A stretch of 64,000 nucleotides of DNA from Microbacterium sp. MYb66 (GTDB taxonomy: Bacteria; Actinomycetota; Actinomycetes; Actinomycetales; Microbacteriaceae): contig NZ_PCOV01000008.1 of the NCBI RefSeq assembly GCF_002979435.1, forward strand, positions 1 through 64,000. The letters run 5' to 3'. This document shows, piece after piece, positions 53,223 through 62,098 of this stretch; position 1 is the stretch's first letter; every line of letters starts with the position of its first letter. A program made the translations under genes and the position numbers. The notes under the pieces were generated by a model. It worked only from the letters and a program-made list of their open reading frames with translations. It had not been told where the DNA came from and ran no database searches.

Positions 53223-54406
53223 CGCACGCGCTCCACGATCAAGGCGGTGCCCTGTCCGACGCCCACGCACATGGTCGCGAGCCCCAGCTCCGCGTCCTCG
53301 CGCTCCATGCGGCCGAGGAGGGTCACGACGAGGCGGCTTCCGCTCGAACCCAGCGGGTGACCGAGAGCGATCGCGCCGCCGTCACGGTTGACGATCTCGG
53401 GGTCGAGACCGAGCCGACGGATCGAGGCGAGCGACTGGGTCGCGAACGCCTCGTTCAGCTCGACGGCTCCGATCGCGGAGAGCGGGAGACCCGCGCGACG
53501 GAGTGCCTTCTCGGTCGCGGGCACGGGGCCCAGGCCCATGATCTCGGGCGCGAGCGCAGCGGAGGAGGCGGAGAGGATCCGGGCCCGAGGCGCCAGGCCG
53601 TGCGCGCGGACAGCTTCTGCACTCGCCACGACGATCGCGGAAGAGCCGTCGTTGAGTGAGCTGGAGTTCCCGGCGGTGACGACCGTGCCGCCCGCGACGA
53701 CGGGGCGCAGCGCGGCGAGGGCGGCGAGGCTGGTGTCGCGGCGCGGACCTTCGTCGACGCTCACCGATCCGGTCCGGGTCGCAACGGCGACGATCTCGGC
53801 CGCGAAACGGCCCGCGTCGATCGCCGCGACGGCGCGGTGCTGGCTGCGGAGGGCGAAGGCGTCGGCATCTTCGCGGCTGATGCCGTCGCGTCGGGCGACC
53901 TCCTCCGCGGTCTCCGGCATCGAGAACGTGGCGTTCTCCCGCGCGGCGAGCCTCGGGTTCGTGAAGCGCCATCCGATGGAGGTATCGAAGGTCTCGCCCG
54001 GCTTTCCCCATGGGCGGTCGGGCTTGGCCTGCACCCAGGGAGCGCGGGTCATGGATTCCACGCCACCCGCGACGATGACGTCCGCGTCGCCCGCGCGGAT
54101 CGCCTGGGCGGCCATCGCGATCGCCGACATCCCCGACGCGCAGAGGCGGTTGACGGTGATGCCGGGGATGCTGTCGGGCAGACCCGCGAGCAGCACGGCC
54201 ATCCGCGCCACGTTGCGGTTGTCCTCGCCCGCCTGATTCGCCGCTCCGAGGATGACTTCATCGATGGCCGTGTCCGGGACGCCGGCGCGAGCCACCGCCT
54301 CCCGGACCGCCAGGGCTGCCAGATCATCCGGGCGCACGCCCGCGAGCGCGCCGCCGTAGCGACCGACCGGGGTGCGGACGCCCCCGACGAGGTATGCCTC
54401 GGCCAT
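53219..54406 (-). CDS. Acetyl-CoA acyltransferase / 3-oxoadipyl-CoA thiolase (PaaJ-like)
   Basis: A 395-residue thiolase with nucleophile C89 (VNRLCASGMSAI), the histidine in GGAIALGHPLGSSG and the second cysteine in TMCVGVGQGTAL. In this operon it would cleave 3-oxoadipyl-CoA to succinyl-CoA and acetyl-CoA; a role in branched-chain breakdown is also possible next to the dehydrogenase genes. ATG 54406 overlaps the E2 stop by one base. Confidence 0.9.
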   Translation of the reverse strand: MAEAYLVGGVRTPVGRYGGALAGVRPDDLAALAVREAVARAGVPDTAIDEVILGAANQAGEDNRNVARMAVLLAGLPDSIPGITVNRLCASGMSAIAMAAQAIRAGDADVIVAGGVESMTRAPWVQAKPDRPWGKPGETFDTSIGWRFTNPRLAARENATFSMPETAEEVARRDGISREDADAFALRSQHRAVAAIDAGRFAAEIVAVATRTGSVSVDEGPRRDTSLAALAALRPVVAGGTVVTAGNSSSLNDGSSAIVVASAEAVRAHGLAPRARILSASSAALAPEIMGLGPVPATEKALRRAGLPLSAIGAVELNEAFATQSLASIRRLGLDPEIVNRDGGAIALGHPLGSSGSRLVVTLLGRMEREDAELGLATMCVGVGQGTALIVERVR

Positions 54407-55911
54407 CAGACCCTCCCGAACGCGCGCAGCGGATGCTCGATGAGCTCGGTGACGCGGCGCAGGAAGCCCGCGGCGTACCCGCCGTCGCACACGCGGTGGT
54501 CGAACGCGAGCGACAGCTGCACGATGCGCCGTGCGACGATGGCGCCGTCGACGACCCACGGCCGCTCGAGGATGCGGCCGATGCCGAGGATCGCGACATC
54601 GGGATGGTTGATGATGGCGGCCGAGCCGTCGACGCCCAGTCCGCCGTAGTTGTTCAGGGTGAAGGTCGATCCGCGCAGGCGCTCCGGCGGCATCGCGCCG
54701 GAGCGGGCCGTGGCGGCGAGTTCGCGCAGCGCGGTGTCGAGCTGCTCGACGGTCAGCGCGTCCGCGCGCGGCACGACGGGGACCAGGAGGCCTCGCTCGG
54801 TGTCGGCCGCGATCCCGAGGTTCACGCCCTCGAACGAGATCAGCTCGTCTCCGCTCTCGCTCAGGCGGGCGGCGAGCACGGGGTAGTCCTCCAGAGCCAA
54901 CAGCACGAAGCGGGCGAGGAGCGCGGTCACCGACGGGGCCTTTCCTCCTTCGGGGGCCATCTGGGCGCGCAGTTCCCACAGCGCGGTGGCGTCGACATCG
55001 ACCCAGACGGTCGCCTCGGGGATCTCGGAGCGACTGCGGGAGAGCTTTGCGCTCACCGCACGGCGCAGAGGGGACAACCGTTCGCGGGAGACGACGCCGA
55101 GGCCGTCGACGGTCTCTCCCGTCGCCGACCCGCTCCGGTGGTGCGCGGTGGCGCCGTCCACGGCGTTCTCGACCGCGGCCTGCAGCACGTCAGCGCGCGT
55201 GACGGCGCCATCCGGGCCGGTCGCGGTGATGGCGTGCACGTCGAGTCCCAGATCCCGTGCGAGGCGTCGCACGAGCGGGGACCGGACGGCGACGGGGCGC
55301 CGCTGCTCGGGACCGGACTGCGAGGGGCCGACAGGAGCGGAGTCCCTCGCGGTCGCGTGTGATCCGGTCGCGGTCGCCGTCGATGGGGTCGCCGTCTGCG
55401 CTGCCGCCGGGGCGGGTGCGGGTGGCGGGTTCGTCGCGCGACTCCTGGCGGATGCAGCCGGTCGGCGACGGCCCTTGGTCGTGTGCGCGGAGGTGCCGTA
55501 GCCGATGAGCACGTTGCCGGAGCCCGCACGCTCCTCCTCGCGGTACGCCTCGTGCTCGGGCTGCGTGGACGTGCTCGTGTCCTGTCGTGCCGCATCCGTT
55601 GCCGCCGCTGTGGAGGATTCCGGCGCGCCGTCCGCTCCGGACGATGCGCCGGGGTCGGCCACCTCGAGCACGGGCGCGCCGACGTCGATCGTGTCCCCGG
55701 CGTCGCCGTGCAGAGCGGTGACGATACCGGCGAACGGCGACGGCAGCTCGACGACGCTCTTCGCGGTCTCGACCTCGGCGATCGGCTGGTCGGTGGCGAT
55801 GGTGTCGCCGACGGCCACGAGCCACTGCACGAGCCCTGCCTCGGTCAGCCCTTCACCGAGATCCGGCAGGCGGAAGACGTGGGTCGAGTGCGGTTTCAGC
55901 GGGGCGCTCAT
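54406..55911 (-). CDS. 2-oxoacid dehydrogenase E2 (dihydrolipoamide acyltransferase), branched-chain type
   Basis: A 501-residue E2 core protein with one N-terminal lipoyl domain (lipoylated K51 in VETAKSVVELPSPF), a long Ala/Thr/Ser-rich linker, an E1/E3-binding domain (about 215-250, SPLVRRLARDLGLDVHAI) and a C-terminal catalytic domain with H472-D476 in FDHRVCDGG. Transfers the acyl group made by E1 to CoA. The operon has no E3 (lipoamide dehydrogenase) gene, so that subunit must come from elsewhere. Confidence 0.93.
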   Translation of the reverse strand: MSAPLKPHSTHVFRLPDLGEGLTEAGLVQWLVAVGDTIATDQPIAEVETAKSVVELPSPFAGIVTALHGDAGDTIDVGAPVLEVADPGASSGADGAPESSTAAATDAARQDTSTSTQPEHEAYREEERAGSGNVLIGYGTSAHTTKGRRRPAASARSRATNPPPAPAPAAAQTATPSTATATGSHATARDSAPVGPSQSGPEQRRPVAVRSPLVRRLARDLGLDVHAITATGPDGAVTRADVLQAAVENAVDGATAHHRSGSATGETVDGLGVVSRERLSPLRRAVSAKLSRSRSEIPEATVWVDVDATALWELRAQMAPEGGKAPSVTALLARFVLLALEDYPVLAARLSESGDELISFEGVNLGIAADTERGLLVPVVPRADALTVEQLDTALRELAATARSGAMPPERLRGSTFTLNNYGGLGVDGSAAIINHPDVAILGIGRILERPWVVDGAIVARRIVQLSLAFDHRVCDGGYAAGFLRRVTELIEHPLRAFGRV

Positions 55912-56936
55912 ACGTCCTCATCCCAGTGCAGCGTGTCGATCGCGTCCAGCACGCGGTCGACGTCGGGCAGATACCAGTGCTCGAGCTTCGGCGGCGCGAA
56001 CGGGGTGTCGAAGCCGGTGACACGTCGCACGGGCGCTGCGAGGTACTCGAAGCAGCGCTCGAACACACGCGCCTGGATCTCGGAGGCCACGCTCACGTAG
56101 CCCGGCGCCTCGGCGATGACGACCGCGCGCCCGGTCGACTTCACGGCGGCGGTCACCGTCGCGTCGTCGAACGGAGAGAGCGAGCGCACATCGACGACCT
56201 GGACGCTGCGTCCCTCCGCGGCGGCGACATCTGCCACCTCGAGTGCGAGCGGCACCGAGGCGCCGTAGGCGAGGAGCGTGACATCGGAGCCCTCCCGTGC
56301 GATGCGCGCCGTGCCGAGCTCAGCCGTGAGAGAGGTGTCGACCTCGCCCTTCGTCCAATACAGCTTCTTGGGCTCGAGGAAGATCACCGGATCGGGGGAG
56401 GAGATGGCCGCGCGCAGCAACGAGTACGCATCCTGCGGCGTCGACGGGCTGACGACGGTGAGGCCGGGGGTATGCGCGTAGTACGCCTCCGAGGAGTCGC
56501 AGTGGTGCTCGACGCCGCCGATGCCGCCGCCGAACGGGATGCGGATCACCAGCGGCATCCGCATGCCTCCGCGGGTGCGGTTGCCGAGCTTCGCCACGTG
56601 ACTCACGACCTGTTCGAACGCGGGGAGCGCGAATGCGTCGAACTGCATCTCCACCACCGGGCGCAGGCCGTTCATCGCCATGCCGACCGCGGTGCCGACG
56701 ATCCCGGATTCCGCGAGCGGGGTGTCGAAGCAGCGCTCCTCGCCGTAGCGTGCGGTGAGTCCGTCGGTGATGCGGAAGACGCCTCCCAGTGCCCCGACGT
56801 CCTCGCCGAACACCACCACGTCCGGATCGGACTCGATGGCATCGGCGAGAGCCCGGTTCAGTGCGGCGGCCATGGTCATCGTCGTCACCGTGTCCGCTTC
56901 GCTCTCCGTGCGGGTGTCGTCCTGAGCGATCGTCAT
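55908..56936 (-). CDS. 2-oxoacid dehydrogenase E1 beta subunit, branched-chain type
   Basis: A 342-residue transketolase-like beta chain: VVVFGEDVGALGGVFRIT, FDTPLAESGIVGTAVGMA, the cation-binding loop GGVEHHCDSSEAYYAHTPGL and the C-terminal VRRVTGFDTPFAPPKLE. Together with E1 alpha it decarboxylates a 2-oxoacid on thiamine diphosphate. It overlaps both E1 alpha and E2 by 4 bases. Confidence 0.93.
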   Translation of the reverse strand: MTIAQDDTRTESEADTVTTMTMAAALNRALADAIESDPDVVVFGEDVGALGGVFRITDGLTARYGEERCFDTPLAESGIVGTAVGMAMNGLRPVVEMQFDAFALPAFEQVVSHVAKLGNRTRGGMRMPLVIRIPFGGGIGGVEHHCDSSEAYYAHTPGLTVVSPSTPQDAYSLLRAAISSPDPVIFLEPKKLYWTKGEVDTSLTAELGTARIAREGSDVTLLAYGASVPLALEVADVAAAEGRSVQVVDVRSLSPFDDATVTAAVKSTGRAVVIAEAPGYVSVASEIQARVFERCFEYLAAPVRRVTGFDTPFAPPKLEHWYLPDVDRVLDAIDTLHWDEDV

Positions 56937-58051
56937 CGCCGGCCTCCGTTCGTCGCGGTCCCGGCATCGGCGAGGCGGGACCGCTCGATCTCGTCACGCA
57001 GCAGGTGCCACTGCTCGTCGAGTTGCGGGGAGCGGGTCTCCGTCACGAACCGGAACAGGTCTTCCGGGTCGAGGTCGGCGTCGGTGTTGAGTGCGGCCCG
57101 CATGGCTGCCGCGATCTCCTCGGCCCCCGCAGCGAAGCGCTCCTCGGTGTCGGCGTCGAGGACGCCCGTCGCCGTGAGATGCGTGCGCAGGCGGAGCAGC
57201 GGGTCGCGGGCGATCCAGGCCTGGACCTCCTCACGCTCGCGGTAGCGCGTGTCGTCGTCGGCGTTGGTGTGTGCCTGCATCCGGTACGTGTGAGCCTCGA
57301 TGAGCGAAGGCCCACCGCCTGCGCGTGCCCGGGACACGGCCTCACCGAGCACCGCCAGGACAGCGGCGACGTCGTTCCCGTCGACGCGCTGCCCCGGCAT
57401 CCCGTAGCCGATGGCCTTGTGCGCCAGGGAGGGCGCCGCGGTCTGTCGAGAGAGCGGAACCGAGATCGCGAACCCGTTGTTCTGCACGAAGAACACGACG
57501 GGGACATGGAACACGGCGGCGAAGTTCATCGCCTCGTGGAAGTCGCCTTCGCTGGTCGCGCCGTCGCCGCAGAGTGCGAGCACCACGGTGTCCTCACCGC
57601 GGTGCTTCGCAGCCTGCGCGAAGCCGACCGCGTGCAGAAGCTGAGTGGCGAGCGGAGTCGCCTGCGGGGCGACGCGGTGTGCGCGTACGTCGTAGCCCGA
57701 GTGCCAGTCGCCCTTGAGGAGCACCATCGCGTCGGCCGGTTCGACACCGCGCGCGATCACGGCGACCGAGTCGCGATAGGTCGGGAACAGCCAGTCGGCG
57801 TCTCCGAGCACGGTCGCCGCGCCGACCTGGCACGCCTCCTGTCCGTGTGAAGACGGGTAGACCGCGAGACGGCCCTGGCGCACGAGGGCACCGGCCTGGT
57901 CGTTGATGCGCCGTCCTTCCACGAGGCCGCGATAGGCGGTGAGCAGCGTCTCGGCATCGGGGAGCGGGTACTGCTCGTCCGAGACCGGCTCTCCGTTCTC
58001 GTCGATCAGTTGCACCGCGGTGTCTCGCGGGAGCATGTCGGTGTGCAGCAT
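56933..58051 (-). CDS. 2-oxoacid dehydrogenase E1 alpha subunit, branched-chain type
   Basis: The 372-residue alpha chain has the ThDP motif CGDGATSEGDFHEAMNFAAV...QNN, the YPSSHGQEACQVGAA active-site segment and AHTYRMQAHTNADDDTRYR, the phosphorylation-loop counterpart. The ATG at 58051 is chosen over one at 58105 because AAGGAGG lies 8 bases ahead of it. First gene of the eight-gene operon that ends in paaI. Substrate could be branched-chain 2-oxoacids or phenylpyruvate. Confidence 0.92.
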   Translation of the reverse strand: MLHTDMLPRDTAVQLIDENGEPVSDEQYPLPDAETLLTAYRGLVEGRRINDQAGALVRQGRLAVYPSSHGQEACQVGAATVLGDADWLFPTYRDSVAVIARGVEPADAMVLLKGDWHSGYDVRAHRVAPQATPLATQLLHAVGFAQAAKHRGEDTVVLALCGDGATSEGDFHEAMNFAAVFHVPVVFFVQNNGFAISVPLSRQTAAPSLAHKAIGYGMPGQRVDGNDVAAVLAVLGEAVSRARAGGGPSLIEAHTYRMQAHTNADDDTRYREREEVQAWIARDPLLRLRTHLTATGVLDADTEERFAAGAEEIAAAMRAALNTDADLDPEDLFRFVTETRSPQLDEQWHLLRDEIERSRLADAGTATNGGRR

Positions 58052-58104
58052 GCGTTCGCCCTCCTTGCCGAACTCGATGAGGAAAGCATGCCTCCGACGC
58101 GACA

Positions 58105-58138
58105 TTCATCCAAGATCTTTTGTCGAATCGTGGATGAA
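58105..58138. promoter_or_regulatory. Probable Lrp operator/promoter region of the E1 alpha operon
   Basis: TTCATCCA at 58105-58112 and TGGATGAA at 58131-58138 are perfect 8-bp inverted arms around an AT-rich 18-bp centre, between the divergent E1 alpha and Lrp genes. Lrp/AsnC proteins bind such spaced palindromes, so both operon control and autoregulation are likely. Confidence 0.65.
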
Positions 58139-58202
58139 ATCGTCGGAACTGGTGCATTGTTGATCGAAGTGTCAGAAATGCTGCACGGATGGAAGGGGTC
58201 GC

Positions 58203-58640
58203 ATGCTCGCGCTGGATGAGACGGATCGGGCGATCCTGGAAGAGCTGCGCCGCGATGCGCGGGCCTCGATGACCGCGATCGCGGAGGCCGTCCACATCTC
58301 TCGCGCCGGCGCGCACGCGAGGATCAAGCGCCTCACCGATTCCGGCGTCATCACCGGGTACTCGGTGCGCACCGACCCGGTGCTCCTCGGCCACCACGCC
58401 AGCGCCTACGTGACCCTCGCCATCGAGCAGGCGACGTGGCAGACGGTGAGTGAACGGCTGCGGGCGATCCCCGAGATCGAGCACATGGCACTCGTCGGCG
58501 GGGACTTCGACGTCATCCTCCTGGTGCGCGCGAACGATGCCAGGGATCTGCGGCGCATCGTGCTGGAGGATATCCAGGCGATCCCGTCGATCCGCTCGAC
58601 CAGGACGACTCTCATCTTCGAGGACTACACCCGGAGCTGA
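58203..58640 (+). CDS. Lrp/AsnC-family regulator (BkdR-like)
   Basis: A 145-residue regulator with an N-terminal helix-turn-helix (LDETDRAILEELRRDARASM, HISRAGAHARIKRLTDSGVI) and a C-terminal RAM/ligand domain (VTLAIEQATWQTVSERL, VGGDFDVILLVRANDA). It is divergent from the 2-oxoacid dehydrogenase operon and probably activates or represses it in response to an amino acid such as leucine, valine or phenylalanine. In Pseudomonas the analogous BkdR does this for branched-chain dehydrogenase. Confidence 0.9.
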   Translation: MLALDETDRAILEELRRDARASMTAIAEAVHISRAGAHARIKRLTDSGVITGYSVRTDPVLLGHHASAYVTLAIEQATWQTVSERLRAIPEIEHMALVGGDFDVILLVRANDARDLRRIVLEDIQAIPSIRSTRTTLIFEDYTRS

Positions 58641-58670
58641 GTCCGGACCTGTGCGTGGCACACTGGGGCT

Positions 58671-59279
58671 GTGAGTCAGACGGTGAGCGGCGCGACGGAG
58701 CCGGCGAAGCGCGGACGCCCCGGCTACGACCGGCGAGGGCTGCTCGATGCTGCGATCGCCGTCTTCAACGAGTCCGGCTACGACGCCACGTCCGTCGCTG
58801 CCCTCGCCGCACGTCTCGGCCTGTCGAAGGCTGCCCTGTACCATCACTTCTCCTCGAAGGAGGAGATCCTCGAGACCGCTCTGGGTGAAGCTCTCGACGA
58901 GCTCGAGGGTGTGCTCGCCGATACCCGGAGCATCGGGGCGGGCGACCGGCTGGCAGCCGTGCTGCAGGGCGCCGTCCAGGTGCTCGCCGCTCATCTCCCG
59001 GCGGTCACACTGCTGCTGCGGGTGCGGGGGAACAGCGAGATCGAACGGCGCGCGCTCGAGCGGCGGCGGGCCTTCGACCAGGAGGTCACCCGCATCGTCC
59101 GCGCGGCGCAGGAGGAGGGCACCGTCCGCTCCGATGTCGACGCCTCCGTCGCCACGCGACTGCTGTTCGGCATGGTCAACTCGCTCGTCGAGTGGTATCG
59201 GCCGGGCGGTTCGGAAGACGCCGACGCGCTCGCGCGCGACGTCCTCACCGTTGCCCTCGACGGCCTGCGCACCCGCTGA
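58671..59279 (+). CDS. TetR-family regulator, candidate PaaR
   Basis: A 202-residue TetR protein beginning at GTG 58671. The helix-turn-helix is clear (GLLDAAIAVFNESGYDATSV, LGLSKAALYHHFSSKEEIL, about 18-65) and the C-terminal ligand domain is helical. It lies next to the Lrp gene, near the operon that carries paaZ-paaI. A TetR protein, PaaR, represses phenylacetate genes in corynebacteria, and a matching operator lies before paaA at 39901; this makes it a candidate, not proof. Confidence 0.82.
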   Translation: MSQTVSGATEPAKRGRPGYDRRGLLDAAIAVFNESGYDATSVAALAARLGLSKAALYHHFSSKEEILETALGEALDELEGVLADTRSIGAGDRLAAVLQGAVQVLAAHLPAVTLLLRVRGNSEIERRALERRRAFDQEVTRIVRAAQEEGTVRSDVDASVATRLLFGMVNSLVEWYRPGGSEDADALARDVLTVALDGLRTR

Positions 59280-59312
59280 GCCCGCCACGGCAAACCCCCG
59301 CAAAGGTCGCTT

Positions 59313-59711
59313 TCAGCTCCCTCCCGGAAGGAGGGCGGCGATCGCGACGATGGCGATGGACAGCACACCGAACCCCGTCGCGAGCGTCGTGAGGGCGAGC
59401 ATCAACCCGCCGCCCGGAGCCGCCACGGCCCCCGACCCGTCCTGGGCCGCACGCAACGCGGCGGTCACCCGCAATTGCCTGCGCCGCGCGGCGAACCAGA
59501 GCGCGCATGCGGCGATGAGACCGATGCCTCCCGGGACGAAGCCCCACGCGACAGCAACGGGAGGCAGCACGAGCGGGAAGATCCGCAGCGAGACCAGTGA
59601 GCCGACGGCGATGGCGAGTGCCGTGCGCCGCCAGGCCAGCTCGGTGCGCTCCGGCTGCAATCCCGGATCGAACGGCCCGGGAGCGGAAGATCCCTGCCCC
59701 TGGAAGGTCAC
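59313..59711 (-). CDS. DUF202 family membrane protein
   Basis: A 132-residue protein with the DUF202 motif LQPERTELAWRRTALAIAVG and three hydrophobic segments. It starts at GTG 59711, overlapping the second DUF202 gene by 4 bases, so the two probably form a membrane pair. Function is unknown. Confidence 0.78.
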   Translation of the reverse strand: MTFQGQGSSAPGPFDPGLQPERTELAWRRTALAIAVGSLVSLRIFPLVLPPVAVAWGFVPGGIGLIAACALWFAARRRQLRVTAALRAAQDGSGAVAAPGGGLMLALTTLATGFGVLSIAIVAIAALLPGGS

Positions 59712-60064
59712 CGCCAGAGCACCCCGGCCAGGACCAGCAGCCCGACGACGGTCACCACGGCCGCGAGCACGACCGCCGAGAACGCGCCGGGCAAGGGGCG
59801 CGACAGGCGCATGGCGCGCTCCGCTCGCATCCACTCCCACCAGGCGAGAGGCGCGACAGCGGTGCCCGTGATCATCAGCACGAGAGAAGCGGCGAGGCGG
59901 AACCCGGCGTGCAGGTCGAGCCCGAGCACTTCGAGGGCCACGCCACCGGCGATCAGGGCGAGGCCGGTGCGCGTCCAGGCGAGGAACGTCCGCTCGTTCG
60001 CCAGGGAGAACCGCGGATCCGGTTCCTCTCCGATGCCGTACACCGAGGCGGGGAAACGTCGCAT
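59708..60064 (-). CDS. DUF202 family (YidH-like) membrane protein
   Basis: A 118-residue protein with the conserved DPRFSLANERTFLAWTRTGLAL start and three hydrophobic segments. YidH-type DUF202 proteins are common inner-membrane proteins of unknown function. It forms a two-gene unit with its smaller DUF202 neighbour. Confidence 0.85.
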   Translation of the reverse strand: MRRFPASVYGIGEEPDPRFSLANERTFLAWTRTGLALIAGGVALEVLGLDLHAGFRLAASLVLMITGTAVAPLAWWEWMRAERAMRLSRPLPGAFSAVVLAAVVTVVGLLVLAGVLWR

Positions 60065-60122
60065 CGCCTCATCGTAGCCGCGCCTCTCTCAGGGAGGAGT
60101 CGGCGGTGGCGGCCGTTCCGCG

Positions 60123-60773
60123 TCAGTCGATCGTGAGCTCGAAGCCGTCGTCGGTGGCGGTGACGGCGACCTGAGAGAGGTCTGTGACCAGCACGGTCGG
60201 GTGATGCGCCGCCGCGTGCGTGCCGACGCCGACCACGCGCATGCCGGCTGCGAGGCCCGCCTGGATACCGGCGCCGGAGTCCTCGAACACGACGCAGTCG
60301 GCCGGGTCGACGCCCAGCAGCTCCGCGGCACGGAGGAAGCCCTCGGGATCGGGCTTCGAGGCCGACACATCCTCGGCCGTCACGTGACGCTCGGGAAGAG
60401 TGAGCCCCGCGGCTCGCATCCGCGCCGTCATGAGGGGGACGTTCGCCGAAGTGACGATCGCATGAGGGAACGGGCGCAGCGCATCGAGCAGGATGCGCGC
60501 TCCAGGGATCTCGATCACGCCGTCGACGTCGTCCGCCTCCGTCGCGAGCATGTCGTCGTTCTCGCGGAGGTTGATCGCGTGATCGCGCTCCGGCAGCATG
60601 ATCGCCATGCTCTGATGCCCTTGGCGGCCGTGCACCACGCGGAGCACGGTGGCGGGATCGATGCCGTGGGGCTCGGCCCACGCGAGCCACAGCCGCTCCA
60701 CGACCGCTGTCGAGTCGACGAGGGTGCCGTCCATGTCGAGGAGGACGGCGCGGGCGGCGAGAGTCTGGGTCAC
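60123..60773 (-). CDS. HAD-family sugar-phosphate phosphatase
   Basis: A 216-residue hydrolase of the beta-phosphoglucomutase/sugar phosphatase group. Motif I is LLDMDGTLVDS (nucleophile D14), motif II has the threonine/serine in AIVTSANV, motif III lysine is in SASKPDPEGF and motif IV is VVFEDSGAGIQAG. Starts at GTG 60773. Probably removes phosphate from a small sugar or polyol phosphate; the exact substrate is not evident. Confidence 0.88.
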   Translation of the reverse strand: MTQTLAARAVLLDMDGTLVDSTAVVERLWLAWAEPHGIDPATVLRVVHGRQGHQSMAIMLPERDHAINLRENDDMLATEADDVDGVIEIPGARILLDALRPFPHAIVTSANVPLMTARMRAAGLTLPERHVTAEDVSASKPDPEGFLRAAELLGVDPADCVVFEDSGAGIQAGLAAGMRVVGVGTHAAAHHPTVLVTDLSQVAVTATDDGFELTID

Positions 60774-60914
60774 CCCTCCAGGCTACTGCGGGCGGTGCCC
60801 GGCTCTCGCGGGCGACTGAGCGTCGCGCGGATGCCGCGCACTCCGCGGACGGTGCGAGAGGACGGCGCGGCCGTCGAGCGCTTCGCTTCTAGGATGTGGA
60901 CCGGGAAGGAAGAG

Positions 60915-62030
60915 ATGAACGCGCTCGCGAGCAGAGTCATGCAGGTGCTGCGCCAGGTGCGGGGTCCGGAGACGGCGGAGGCCGTCTTCGAGGCGACCGC
61001 CCTGATCGTCGGCGCAGGCTTCTTCATCGCAGGATTCCTGATCGGGCTCCCGGTCTTCTGGGGCCACGACCTGGCGATCAGCGGCAGCGGTTCGATCGGC
61101 GTCTTCGCCGCGTACGGCGGTGCGATCACCGCCGTGATCGCCTTCACGCTCGGCCGGCGCGCTGTGCGGCCGGAGCAGCCCGATCCGGAATCCGTGCGCG
61201 ACGGGTTCAGCGTGCCCGGCGACAGGCTCCGCTGGTACGACCTCACCGCCATCGCCTTCGCCCACGCGGCGATCGCCTGTCTCGGCTGGCTCGGCATCGC
61301 CGAACTCCTCGAGCGGAGCTTCACCGACGCTCCGGTGTTCCCGTTCCCCGGCGCCGTCCTCGTGGCTGTGGCCTTCGCACTGACCGGATACGTGTCGTTC
61401 CTCAGCGCCGTGGCACTCACCCCGATGGTGCTGTCGCTGGTGCTCGCGGTCTTCCTCGTGGTCGGTGCGTTCGCGAGCATGCTCGCCTCCAGCGACGTGC
61501 ACTGGTGGCGCGACAACCTGTCCGCGCTCGGGATGAGCACCAACAGCGCATCGGTCGCCTTCAACGTGACCCTGGTCATCGCCGGAGTGATGATCACGAC
61601 GATCTCGCGCTACGCGACCGCGGGCCTCCCGGCCGAAACCCCCGAAGACCGTCGAGGGCGCTTCATCGTGCGGGGCGGTCTGATCCTGATGGGGATCTTC
61701 CTCGCGTGCGTCGGCATCTTCCCCGTGGACGAGTTCTTCCTCCTCCACAACACCGTCGCGACGGGCATGACGGTGGTGTTCGGGATCGTCGTCGTCGGCC
61801 TGCCGTGGTTCCTGCCGACCATCCCTCGCGTGTTCGTGGCCTTCGGCTGGATCTACGTGCTGGTGATCATCCTGCTCGCGGCCTTCTTCGCGGTCGGCTA
61901 CTACAACCTCACCGCAGTCGAGCTGATCGCCGCCGTGCTGATCTTCAGCTGGATCATCGTGTTCCTCCGCACGGCGGGCTCGGTCGCTGCGCCGGCAGTC
62001 ACGGCCAGTGCTTCCGCGGAGGCGAGCTGA
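60915..62030 (+). CDS. Multi-span membrane protein, DUF998-like
   Basis: A 371-residue protein with about ten hydrophobic segments and no catalytic motif. SASVAFNVTLVIAGVMITTI and FPVDEFFLLHNTVATGMTVVFG recall DUF998/UPF0767-type membrane proteins. GGAAGGA before ATG 60915 supports the start; an in-frame ATG at 60896 would add only a few residues. Function unknown. Confidence 0.7.
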   Translation: MNALASRVMQVLRQVRGPETAEAVFEATALIVGAGFFIAGFLIGLPVFWGHDLAISGSGSIGVFAAYGGAITAVIAFTLGRRAVRPEQPDPESVRDGFSVPGDRLRWYDLTAIAFAHAAIACLGWLGIAELLERSFTDAPVFPFPGAVLVAVAFALTGYVSFLSAVALTPMVLSLVLAVFLVVGAFASMLASSDVHWWRDNLSALGMSTNSASVAFNVTLVIAGVMITTISRYATAGLPAETPEDRRGRFIVRGGLILMGIFLACVGIFPVDEFFLLHNTVATGMTVVFGIVVVGLPWFLPTIPRVFVAFGWIYVLVIILLAAFFAVGYYNLTAVELIAAVLIFSWIIVFLRTAGSVAAPAVTASASAEAS

Positions 62031-62098
62031 GGAATCCGGAGATGCTCCCTCGAGGGGTGCACCGGCGTCAGCCATCCGCCGAGGGAATCGCGCTCGCG

